From positions 124,001 to 188,000 of the forward strand of contig JADJEE010000001.1 of assembly GCA_016709225.1 (NCBI GenBank): 64,000 nt of DNA, written 5' to 3'. The position numbers were made by a program, and so were the translations under genes. Origin of the DNA: Deltaproteobacteria bacterium. GTDB taxonomy: Bacteria > Myxococcota_A > Polyangia > Nannocystales > Nannocystaceae. Shown here piece after piece: positions 47,259-55,165 of the stretch. Position 1 is the first letter of the stretch. Each line of letters opens with the position of its first letter. The notes beneath the pieces were generated by a model. It saw only the letters and a list, made by a program, of their open reading frames with translations, did not search any database and had not been told where the DNA came from.

Positions 47259-50200
47259 GGCGCGGCCGCCTGCGGTCGCGCCCGGCCACGGCGCTGGCGC
47301 TGTTGGTGCTGTGGGTCCTGCTGGCGTGGCCGGGCTCGGCGCGCGCCGGCAACCCCGACCTGCGCTGGCGAACCATCGAGACCGAGCACTTCTTCGTGCA
47401 CTACTACGCCGGCCAGGAAGAGGCCGCCGATCGCGTGGCGATGGTGGCCGAGAAGGCCTACGGCGAGCTCTCCCTGGGGTGGTCGCACGACGTCTTCCTC
47501 AAGATCCACGTCACCTTGGTGGACGATCAGGACACCGCCAACGGCAGCGCCAACGTGGTGCCGTATCCCCGCATCAACGCGTTCACCACTGCGCCCGAGG
47601 CCCAGTCGCCGCTCGAGGCCTACGACGACTGGCTCGACATCCTCATCACCCACGAGCTCACCCACGTGGTGCACCTCGACACCGTGCACGGGCTCTCGCG
47701 GCTGGCGAACGCGCTGCTCGGCTTCGGCGTGCTGGGCAAGATCACCTCGCCCAACGTCGTGCAGCCGCGGTGGATGGTCGAGGGCGTGGCGGTGGTCGAG
47801 GAGTCGCGGCTGTCGAGTCAGGGGCGCCGTCGCTCGGCGCACTTCGACGCGTTCATGCGCATGGCGGTGCTCGAGCGGCAGTTCCAGGCGCTCGATCAGG
47901 TCTCCAGCGTCGCGCGCATCTTCCCGCACGGCAACAGCGTGTACCTCTACGGCTCGCACTTCATGGGCTACATCGCGGCGCACTACGGCCACGACAAGCT
48001 CGGCGAGCTCAGCCACATGTACGCGCGGCAGGTGGTGCCGTTCGGCATCAACCGCGCGGTGATGAAGGTGCTCGGGGTCGACTTCCAGACCCTGTGGCAG
48101 GAGTTCAAGCAGGACACCACCGAGCGCTTCGAGGCCGAGGCCCGGCGCATCCGCCATCGCGGCCTGCGGCAGGGCCGACGATTGACGTTCTCGGGTGAGG
48201 CGACCCGCTACCCCGTGTGGTCACCCGACGACGACTGGATCTACTTCTACAAGGCCGACGGCCACCGCGAGGAGGGCCTCAAGCGCATTGCGTCCACCGG
48301 CGGTCGCATCCGTGACGGCGTCGGCATCGGGCGGCAGGGCGTCGATCTCGATGTCGAGCATGTGCTCGACATCGAGAGCACCGGCGAGTCGTCGTTCGTC
48401 GGTCACACCGGCGACATCATCTTCGAGCAGACCGCGGCGTTCGAGTTCCGCTACCGCTGGAGCGACCTCTACCGCTACAACGGCGGCGACCCCAAGGACG
48501 CCGAGCAGCTGACCTTCGGGCTGCGGGCCTCCGAGCCGCACGTGTCCGCCGACGGCCGCACGGTGGTGTTCCGCCGCAACGATGTCGCGCAGAGCCGTCT
48601 GGGCTTCCTCGACCTGGCCTCGGGCGACGTCACCGAGCTGCCGGCGGTGTCGAAGATCTCGCAGGTGTTCACCCCGCGCTTCTCCCCTGACGGCCGCACG
48701 GTCGCGTACTCGGGCTGGCGCGAGGGCGGCTACCGCGACATCTATCTCTACGATCGCGACCGCGACGAGACCACGCGCATCACCGCCGACCGCCACATGG
48801 ACCTGTCGCCGACGTGGTCGCCCGACGGGCGCTACGTGGTGTTCTCCAGCGATCGCGACGCAGTGTTCAACCTCTACGCCTACGAGGTCGCGAGCGGCGA
48901 GCTGTTCCAGGTCAGCAACGTGCTCGGCGCGGCGTTCGAGCCCTCGATCAGCAACGACGGCAGCAAGGTCGCGTACGTCGGCTACTCGACCTACGGCTAC
49001 GACCTGTGGCTGATGCCGTTCGACCGCGCGAAGTGGCTGCCGGTGCCGCCTTCGACCTCGTGGCTCCCGCCCGCCGACGATCCCAAGACGCCGTTGCCGG
49101 GCGCGGGCGGCCGACCGCCGTCGGCGAGCAGCAAGCGCTACAGCCCCATCAAGACCATGTACCCCCGCGTGCTGGCGCTCGGGGCCCTCGACGTCATCAC
49201 CGGCTCCCAGGGCTCGGCGCTGGGTTTCGGCACCACGGTGGCGGACGCCGCGGGCCTGCACGCGCTGGCCGGCAACTTCAACTACATCGCAGATGCCCGC
49301 GTCGCGACGGGTGCGGTGAGCTACGAGACCTCGCGGTTGTTCCCGACCCTGCGGGCCTCGTTCAGTCGCTCGTACTCGCAGCGCCGGAGCTTCGCTCGCT
49401 ACCTCTACGACAACGGGCCCGACCGCGCGGGCAACTACCAGGTCACGGGATACCGCGAGCGCGCCACGCGACTCGCGGTCGGCATGGGCGTGCCGATCCT
49501 GAGGCAGGCGCGACACAGTGCCGACGCCTCGGTCGGCTACGCGTTCACACGCGTGCGCAACCTCGACGCCGGACAGACGCCGATCGATCCCAACGCGCCC
49601 GCGACCTCGCTGCCGCAGGTCGGTGACTTTGCGGTGGTGTCGATGGGCGTCAGCTACTCGAACGAGTTCGATGGCCGCAACCGCTTCGCCTTCGGGGCCG
49701 AGCGGGGGCGCTCCGCCAGCATCGACGTCAGCGTGCTCGATCGACGCATCGGCGGTGACTACTCCGACCTGCAGGGCGAGTTCGCCTACCGCGAGTCGAT
49801 TCCGATGCCGTGGCGGGGCCACCAGTCGCTGGTGTTGACCCTGCGTGGCGGCGCATCGGCGGGCGGCATCCCGGGTCGCGGAGCGTTCTGCGTCGGTGAC
49901 TACAACTACGGCACCGACATCATCATGTCGCTGCTCTCGCGGTTGCCCACCACCGCGGGCGCGTGCCGGCTGCTGCGCGGCTACGCGGGGCCGAACAACC
50001 CGCAGAAGCGCGACACCATCGCGGGTCGCTACTATGGGATTGCGTCGCTGGCGTATCGCTTGCCGATCTACGATGCCGATCGCGGGCTCGGCACGGTGCC
50101 GCTGTTCTTCCAGCGCGTCGGTGCGCTGCCGTTCGTCGACTGGGGCGGGGCCTGGTCGGGTGCGCTCGGCCTCAAGGACCTGCTGGTTGCCGCCGGCGCC

Positions 50201-50326
50201 ACGATGCTGTTCACGTTCCGACTCGGCTACGGCGAGACCGTGACCCTGGGCCTGCAGTACGCCCACGGTTTCGATCGCGAGCTCGGCACCGACAGCTTCC
50301 GCGCGGTGATCGCGGGCTCGTTCTAG
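47255..50326 (+). CDS. Outer-membrane MA-type peptidase / TolB propeller / beta-barrel protein
   Basis: A 1023-residue exported protein. A signal peptide (1-31) is followed by a gluzincin-like domain with the zinc motif HELTHVVH (133-140) and third-ligand candidate Glu176 in WMVEGVAVVEE. Residues ~310-600 contain TolB/PD40-type propeller blades, each with an SPDG or SPDD turn (YPVWSPDDDW, FTPRFSPDGR, SPTWSPDGRY). The last ~380 residues are alternating aromatic beta strands ending in Phe, as in outer-membrane barrels. All three parts probably sit at the outer membrane with protease and propeller in the periplasm or outside. GTG 47255 overlaps the preceding hydrolase gene by 4 nt. Confidence 0.85.
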   Translation: MRRGRLRSRPATALALLVLWVLLAWPGSARAGNPDLRWRTIETEHFFVHYYAGQEEAADRVAMVAEKAYGELSLGWSHDVFLKIHVTLVDDQDTANGSANVVPYPRINAFTTAPEAQSPLEAYDDWLDILITHELTHVVHLDTVHGLSRLANALLGFGVLGKITSPNVVQPRWMVEGVAVVEESRLSSQGRRRSAHFDAFMRMAVLERQFQALDQVSSVARIFPHGNSVYLYGSHFMGYIAAHYGHDKLGELSHMYARQVVPFGINRAVMKVLGVDFQTLWQEFKQDTTERFEAEARRIRHRGLRQGRRLTFSGEATRYPVWSPDDDWIYFYKADGHREEGLKRIASTGGRIRDGVGIGRQGVDLDVEHVLDIESTGESSFVGHTGDIIFEQTAAFEFRYRWSDLYRYNGGDPKDAEQLTFGLRASEPHVSADGRTVVFRRNDVAQSRLGFLDLASGDVTELPAVSKISQVFTPRFSPDGRTVAYSGWREGGYRDIYLYDRDRDETTRITADRHMDLSPTWSPDGRYVVFSSDRDAVFNLYAYEVASGELFQVSNVLGAAFEPSISNDGSKVAYVGYSTYGYDLWLMPFDRAKWLPVPPSTSWLPPADDPKTPLPGAGGRPPSASSKRYSPIKTMYPRVLALGALDVITGSQGSALGFGTTVADAAGLHALAGNFNYIADARVATGAVSYETSRLFPTLRASFSRSYSQRRSFARYLYDNGPDRAGNYQVTGYRERATRLAVGMGVPILRQARHSADASVGYAFTRVRNLDAGQTPIDPNAPATSLPQVGDFAVVSMGVSYSNEFDGRNRFAFGAERGRSASIDVSVLDRRIGGDYSDLQGEFAYRESIPMPWRGHQSLVLTLRGGASAGGIPGRGAFCVGDYNYGTDIIMSLLSRLPTTAGACRLLRGYAGPNNPQKRDTIAGRYYGIASLAYRLPIYDADRGLGTVPLFFQRVGALPFVDWGGAWSGALGLKDLLVAAGATMLFTFRLGYGETVTLGLQYAHGFDRELGTDSFRAVIAGSF

Positions 50327-50443
50327 CGGGCGGGGCGAGGTGGCCCCGCCGCGGCCGTACGGCGGCCTGGGGCACGATGTTCGCTTTGTGAGCTATCCCT
50401 GTAAGGCCCCGGCGCCGGCGGCGTTGGCCCTTGGATGGTGGTC

Positions 50444-51049
50444 TCAGAACGCGAAGCCGAGGTCGAGGGCAGCGCGGACGAACGCGCCGCTGCGGGTCGC
50501 CGGGCAGGCGGCCGCGTAGGTGCAGATTGCCGGGTCGTTGCGCACCGGCCTGCCCCAGCGCAGGCCGACCTGTGCGCCCACGAAGAAGGTCTTCCCGAAG
50601 CGCCAGCGCAGGCCGGCCGAGAGTCCCGGCACGATCGCCACCCGGCGGAACAACGGCTGTGCCGCGAGCACCGATTGCGCGACGCCCAGCGATGCCTCGG
50701 CGAAAAATCCGCGGAAGGTCCGCGGCACCCACACCGCCACGGCGAGCGTCTCCGTCAGCCCCTGCAGGTGTGCGTAGCCGTTGCGGGGGATGGCGTACTC
50801 GAAGCGCGCGCCGACCGTGACCAGGCGATGGACCGCGCGCTCGTAGCCGACGCCGGCGGCGAAGTTCGGCGCGTTGACGATGCCCGAGAGGGTCACGGCG
50901 TTCTTGGGCTCGACGCCGCCGGTGCGAACCCCTCCGAGGGTCGAGCGTGGGCGTGTCGCCTCGACGGGCGCAGCTGCGGCCGCCAGCGCGAGCACCATGC
51001 ACGTCGTCCACACGTCGGTCCAACGCGAGCGCTGCTGGCGGGCTTTCAC
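50444..51049 (-). CDS. Outer-membrane beta-barrel protein
   Basis: A 201-residue protein with a signal peptide (hydrophobic stretch to about residue 31) and then repeated amphipathic beta strands: VTLSGIVNAPNFAAGVGYERA, VTVGARFEYAIP, GFFAEASLGVAQSV, PGLSAGLRWRFGKTFFVGAQVGLRWG. It ends LDLGFAF, the terminal aromatic recognised by the BAM machinery. The short length suggests an eight-stranded barrel. One disulfide candidate occurs in ICTYAAAC. It is divergent from the MA-type peptidase gene, whose apparent leader overlaps its 5' end. Confidence 0.78.
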   Translation of the reverse strand: MKARQQRSRWTDVWTTCMVLALAAAAAPVEATRPRSTLGGVRTGGVEPKNAVTLSGIVNAPNFAAGVGYERAVHRLVTVGARFEYAIPRNGYAHLQGLTETLAVAVWVPRTFRGFFAEASLGVAQSVLAAQPLFRRVAIVPGLSAGLRWRFGKTFFVGAQVGLRWGRPVRNDPAICTYAAACPATRSGAFVRAALDLGFAF

Positions 51050-51106
51050 ATCGCGCTTGCATTCGGCTGCAATGCGCTACCCGACATCCGCTACGAGACC
51101 GAGCGC

Positions 51107-52111
51107 ATGCGGATCGCGACGGCGTTCGACGAGCCCGTCTGCGAGGGCACGCTGGCAGCCTTCGACGAACACGTCGACGCCGTCGAGAAGGAACTCGGGC
51201 GCCCACGCAACGATGATCCGATCGTGGTCTACTGGCTCGACGACGTCACCGAGCACTGCGGCGAGAACCGCACCGGCTGCTTCTTCCCCGGCACGCGGGT
51301 GCTGTTCTCGACCGGCCGCAGCATCACCCACGAGGTCGTGCATGCGGTGCTCGACTCGACCTCGCACACCTACTTCGTCGAAGAGGGACTCGCCGAGATC
51401 TACTCCGGCGACGACGTGTGGCACCGCCCCGATCCCGAGCACGGGCGGCCGATCGACAACCTCCACCTGAGCAAGGAGGCCTATCGCGCGGGCAAGCTCG
51501 ACTACTCCGGGGCCGCCCACTTCATGCGATACGTGCACGATCGCAAGGGCGCGTTCGGCATGCGTGCGCTCGCCAAGGACGTCGCCGAGGGCGGCTCCAC
51601 CAGCGCGCTCGAGGCGACGTTGGTGGGCCTGTTCGACCAGAGCGTCGACGAGATCCAGCGCGACTACTTCCAGCGCGCGCGGGTGTACTACCCCGGCTTC
51701 GCGGCGGCAGAGGTCGAGCGCGCCGAGGCGCTGTGGGCGGGGGTCGAGGTGCGGCTGCGCTGCGGCGACGACGGCACCCGCGGCCCGCTGGGCGAGCACG
51801 GTGGCCTCTACACGGTGCGCGCCTTCGAGGCGGAGCTCGACGGTGTCTCGCACATCGAGGTCAGCGGCGACGCGGGTGGCTGGGTGCGTTTCATGCGGCC
51901 GGCCGCAGGCCACGGCTTCGTGACCAACTGGACCATGCCGATCGAGGACATCGATCCGCAGGCGTTCGAGCTGCGCGCGGGCGAGTCGATCGATCGACGG
52001 CTCGGTCGTGGTGAGTGGCTGGCGATCTTCGGCGCCGACTCGGATCACACCGACGTGGGCTTCACGCTGCGCACGCAGCAGCCCGCCGGTCCCGCCCAGG
52101 AAGGCTCCTAA
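51107..52111 (+). CDS. MA-type (gluzincin) metallopeptidase, probable lipoprotein
   Basis: From ATG 51107 this is 334 residues with zinc motif HEVVH (75-79) and third ligand region EEGLAE (92-97), as in peptidase MA-like proteins. The downstream ~200 residues are beta-rich and may bind substrate. Just upstream in the same frame the codons read LLAGFHIALAFGCNALPD, which looks like a lipoprotein signal with lipobox Cys, but no ATG, GTG or TTG precedes it; a CTG start near 51032 is possible. So the true N-terminus is uncertain. The product is probably anchored in the envelope. Confidence 0.78.
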   Translation: MRIATAFDEPVCEGTLAAFDEHVDAVEKELGRPRNDDPIVVYWLDDVTEHCGENRTGCFFPGTRVLFSTGRSITHEVVHAVLDSTSHTYFVEEGLAEIYSGDDVWHRPDPEHGRPIDNLHLSKEAYRAGKLDYSGAAHFMRYVHDRKGAFGMRALAKDVAEGGSTSALEATLVGLFDQSVDEIQRDYFQRARVYYPGFAAAEVERAEALWAGVEVRLRCGDDGTRGPLGEHGGLYTVRAFEAELDGVSHIEVSGDAGGWVRFMRPAAGHGFVTNWTMPIEDIDPQAFELRAGESIDRRLGRGEWLAIFGADSDHTDVGFTLRTQQPAGPAQEGS

Positions 52112-52117
52112 TACATA

Positions 52118-52285
52118 CTAGTACCTCGACACAGCGATAGTGACGGGCCATAACACCGCCCTGACCGCGCCTCGCTGCGTTGCCGCACCTTGAAATACGC
52201 CCGGTATTCCGGCGGCACGGCGCCTTGCGGAGTCGCGGCCATGACGGCGTTCTGACCCATCACCATCGCTGTGTCGAGGTACTAG
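52118..52285. repeat. 168-bp palindromic MITE-like element
   Basis: The ends are a perfect 21-bp inverted repeat: 52118-52138 (ctag, then tacctcgacacagcgat) is the reverse complement of 52265-52285. The inner halves also pair along most of their length with about 70 percent complementarity; in the first ~20 nt inside the ends most mismatches are transitions that keep G-U pairs in RNA. It carries no ORF. It fills the gap between two convergent genes and its right end supplies the TAG stop (52284-52282) of the pdxB fusion gene. I see no clear target duplication. It could be a non-autonomous mobile element or a structured bidirectional terminator. Confidence 0.85.
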
Positions 52286-53862
52286 CCGCCCGGCGGTGCG
52301 TCGACGTCGTGGGCGAGGCGCACGGTCGCGCGAACCAACGCATCGACGAGCTCGGGCTCGGCACCAATCGCACCGGGCACCAGCTCGATGACGGCATCGG
52401 GGTGCGCGGCGCGGGCGGTCGCGACCAGGTTGGGCACGTCGCGCTTGACGTGTCCGCCGCCGGGCGAGAGGAACGCCGCGATCACACGCACGTGTCGGTG
52501 ACCTTCGGCGTGCAGACCCGCGATCGCCTCCGCCACACGCGGCGTGAGGTGGTCGAGGAACGCCAGCCGCACGAGCAGGCCGGGGGCGCGCTCGCGCAGC
52601 TGCGCGACGGTGCGATCGAGTGGCAGCCGCCAGTCGGGGTCGGGGCTGCCGTGGGCGACCAGCACGATCGCGGGCGGCGGTGGGGTTGCGAGGCCCAGCA
52701 CGCACAGCAGCTCCGCGGCTTCGCGGGGCGGCACGAAGTGGGCGAGCTCGCGGCGGAGCTCGTAGTCGCGACGCAACCCCTCGAACGCCGCAACGCGTTG
52801 GCGCAGCGGCATGCCGAAGGTCGCGCGCAGCGAAGCGTCGGCGCGCTCGATGGGGTTGCACGCGCGCAGCACCGCGGTGCGACGCGCGAGTGCGGTTGGG
52901 CCGTCGGGCGCGTCGATCGGCTGGGGTGCGCCGAGCACCTCGTCGCCGCGCCAGTGGCTGCGGGTGCCGAGGTGCTGCGCGAGCGCGTCGGCGATCATCG
53001 ATGTGCCCGCGACCTTGCCCTCGACGGTGTAGCCGGCGACATGCGGGGTCGCGAGCCGGACGGCGTCGTGATCGGCCAGCGCGAGATCGATGGCGGGCTC
53101 GCCCGACCACACGTCGAGCACGGCCTGCCCGCGACTGGCGTCGAGCCAGCGCAGCAGTGCCTGCTCGTCGACGACGCCTCCGCGGCTGGTGTTGAGCACG
53201 CAGGCGCCCTGGGGAAGCCGCCGTAGCACCTCGTCGCCGACCAAGCCGACGGTGGGGTGATCGCCGTCGGCGACCAGCGGCACGTGCAGCGTCACCGCGC
53301 GCGCGCCGGTGGTGGCCTCGGCCAGGCTCAGCAGCGGCTCCTCGCGGGCCAGGCGGGTCAGTGGATCGTCGCCGGCCAGCGGTGCACGGGCACGGGCCAC
53401 CGCCAGCGGCGGATCGCTGACGCGCACCTCGACCCCGAGTGCGCGCAGGCGGTGCACGACGCGACGCCCGACCTGGCCCAGCCCGATCACGGCGATGGGG
53501 CCGCGCAACAGCTCGCGGTCGCGCTCGAGCGCCAGCAGGTGCAGCGCACACGACACGTACTGCGCGACCGCGGTGGCGTTGCAGCCGGCCGCGCTCGCGA
53601 CCGTGATGCCGGCCGCCGTGAGACCCGCGACATCGAGGTGATCGACGCCAGCGGTCGCGGTGCCGACGAAGCGCACCGGGGTCCCCGCCACCAGGGCTGC
53701 GTCGACGCGCGTGATGGTGCGGACCACCAGCGCATCGGCCTCGCGCAGGCTGGCGCGGTCGATCGCCCGACCGGGCCGCAAGGTCAGCTCGCCGAGGGCC
53801 CCGAGCGCCTCGCGGGCCCACGGGATCGCGTCGTCGGCGACGATGCGGGGACGAGCGCTCAC
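52282..53862 (-). CDS. pdxB: Erythronate-4-phosphate dehydrogenase fused to a CbiX-type chelatase domain
   Basis: A 526-residue fusion. Residues 1-~390 are PdxB, the vitamin B6 pathway dehydrogenase: start RIVADDAIPWA, segment FVGTATAGVDHLDV, NAD motif GLGQVGRRV, and catalytic Arg, Glu and His in NTSRGGVVDE, WSGEP and TPHVAGYT, followed by a dimerisation-like region. Residues ~398-526 form a complete short CbiX/SirB-like domain with both metal-site histidines, in VAHGSPDPDW and GGGHVKRDVP; such domains insert cobalt, nickel or iron into sirohydrochlorin. GTG 53862 overlaps the serA stop by 4 nt. The stop codon lies inside the adjacent palindromic element. Confidence 0.85.
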   Translation of the reverse strand: MSARPRIVADDAIPWAREALGALGELTLRPGRAIDRASLREADALVVRTITRVDAALVAGTPVRFVGTATAGVDHLDVAGLTAAGITVASAAGCNATAVAQYVSCALHLLALERDRELLRGPIAVIGLGQVGRRVVHRLRALGVEVRVSDPPLAVARARAPLAGDDPLTRLAREEPLLSLAEATTGARAVTLHVPLVADGDHPTVGLVGDEVLRRLPQGACVLNTSRGGVVDEQALLRWLDASRGQAVLDVWSGEPAIDLALADHDAVRLATPHVAGYTVEGKVAGTSMIADALAQHLGTRSHWRGDEVLGAPQPIDAPDGPTALARRTAVLRACNPIERADASLRATFGMPLRQRVAAFEGLRRDYELRRELAHFVPPREAAELLCVLGLATPPPPAIVLVAHGSPDPDWRLPLDRTVAQLRERAPGLLVRLAFLDHLTPRVAEAIAGLHAEGHRHVRVIAAFLSPGGGHVKRDVPNLVATARAAHPDAVIELVPGAIGAEPELVDALVRATVRLAHDVDAPPGG

Positions 53863-55064
53863 GGCATCGCGCGCAGGTCGACCGCCAGCACGTCGGGTTG
53901 TGCGCGCAGCCGCTCGAGCAACGCTGCGCTGGGTTGGTTCTCGAGCGCAATCGTGGCGCACGCGGTCTCGCTGCCCTGGAACACGACGTTGCTCATCTCC
54001 TGCACGTTGAGCTGCTCCTCGCGCAGGCCGCCGAGGATGCCCGCGAGCACGCCGACGCGATCGCGGTGGCGCACCACGACGGTGTAGTGCGCGGCGCGAT
54101 CACGCTCGAGGTTGACCGCCGCGCGCACGTTGCCGGTGCGCAGGTAGTCGTCGATGATGCGCACGACCTCTTCGGCGGTCGCGAGCTCGGCCTGCGCCGT
54201 CGATGCGCCGATGTGCGGTGTCGCGTAGAGGCCCGCGAGCTCGCGCACCGGCGACGCGAAGGTCGCCTCGCTGCCGGCGGGCTCGTCCTCGAACACGTCG
54301 AGCGCGGCGCGGATGCGACCCGAACGCACGGCCTCGGCCAGCGCGGTGTCGTCGACCACGCCGCCCCGCGCGGTGTGGATCAGGATGGCGCCGTCCTTGA
54401 GCATCGCCAGCTCGCGGCCACCGATGAGGTGGTGGGTGTGCTTGCCGTAGGGGACGTGCACGCTGATGACGTCGCAGCTGCGCAGCAGCGCGTGGAGATC
54501 GGCGGCACGCGTGACCTCGAGGAGGGTCGCGGTGCCGTCGTCGAGCCCGGGATCGAAGACCTCGACGTGCATGCCGAACGCCTGGGCCCGGGCCGCGACC
54601 TCGCGACCGATGTGGCCGAAGCCGACCAGGCCGAAGCGCCGACCGTGCAGGCCGCCGCCCTGGCCGAACCGCTTCTTGTTCCACGAGCCGCGCCGCATCT
54701 CGAGCACAGCGTCGACGAGGCTGCGATCGAGCGCGAGTACGAGGCCGAGCGTCAGCTCGGCCACCGCGATCGCGTTCTTGCCGGGGCAGTTGGTGACGAA
54801 CACGCCGTGGAGGTTGGCGGCGGCGACGTCGATGGTGTTCACACCGGCGCCGGCGCGCACCACCAGGCCCAGGCGCGGCGCCGCGGTGAAGCACTCCGCG
54901 GCAACCTTGGTCGAGCGCACCACGAGGACCTCGGCCTCCGTCTCGACCAACGCCGCCGGCAGTCCCGCGGCATCGAGGCCGGGCTTGTCGATGACCTCGA
55001 TGCCGAGCGCCGCGATGGCTCGCACACCGGCCGCAGGGAGCTTGTCCGCGATGAGCACGCGCAT
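53859..55064 (-). CDS. serA: D-3-phosphoglycerate dehydrogenase with ACT domain
   Basis: A 401-residue D-2-hydroxyacid dehydrogenase. The substrate domain starts MRVLIADKLPAAGV. The NAD domain has GLVGFGHIGREV and the catalytic set Arg (HTARGGVVDD), Glu (DVFEDEP) and His (TPHIGAST). Residues ~325-401 form an ACT domain (VVVRHRDRVGVLAGILG), which in SerA often mediates serine feedback. This points to serine biosynthesis from 3-phosphoglycerate. It is coupled to the pdxB fusion by a 4-nt overlap; both enzymes act on phosphorylated hydroxyacids of the serine/B6 pathways. Confidence 0.9.
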   Translation of the reverse strand: MRVLIADKLPAAGVRAIAALGIEVIDKPGLDAAGLPAALVETEAEVLVVRSTKVAAECFTAAPRLGLVVRAGAGVNTIDVAAANLHGVFVTNCPGKNAIAVAELTLGLVLALDRSLVDAVLEMRRGSWNKKRFGQGGGLHGRRFGLVGFGHIGREVAARAQAFGMHVEVFDPGLDDGTATLLEVTRAADLHALLRSCDVISVHVPYGKHTHHLIGGRELAMLKDGAILIHTARGGVVDDTALAEAVRSGRIRAALDVFEDEPAGSEATFASPVRELAGLYATPHIGASTAQAELATAEEVVRIIDDYLRTGNVRAAVNLERDRAAHYTVVVRHRDRVGVLAGILGGLREEQLNVQEMSNVVFQGSETACATIALENQPSAALLERLRAQPDVLAVDLRAMP

Positions 55065-55165
55065 GTTGCATCGATAGCACGGCCGCCGGCGCGGCCACCA
55101 CCACGGGCCCGCGCGCGGTGCTGGCGAGCGGTTCCACGGTTTTGGTATGCATGCAGGTGGTGCGC

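Noticed and set aside
50403..50432. Rho-independent terminator between the barrel-peptidase gene and the convergent outer-membrane protein gene
   Set aside because: The GC-rich imperfect hairpin has bulges and no T-run on either strand.
52118..52285. Insertion sequence or attachment site at the palindrome
   Set aside because: No transposase frame is present and no clear target duplication is seen. It is called only as a MITE-like repeat.
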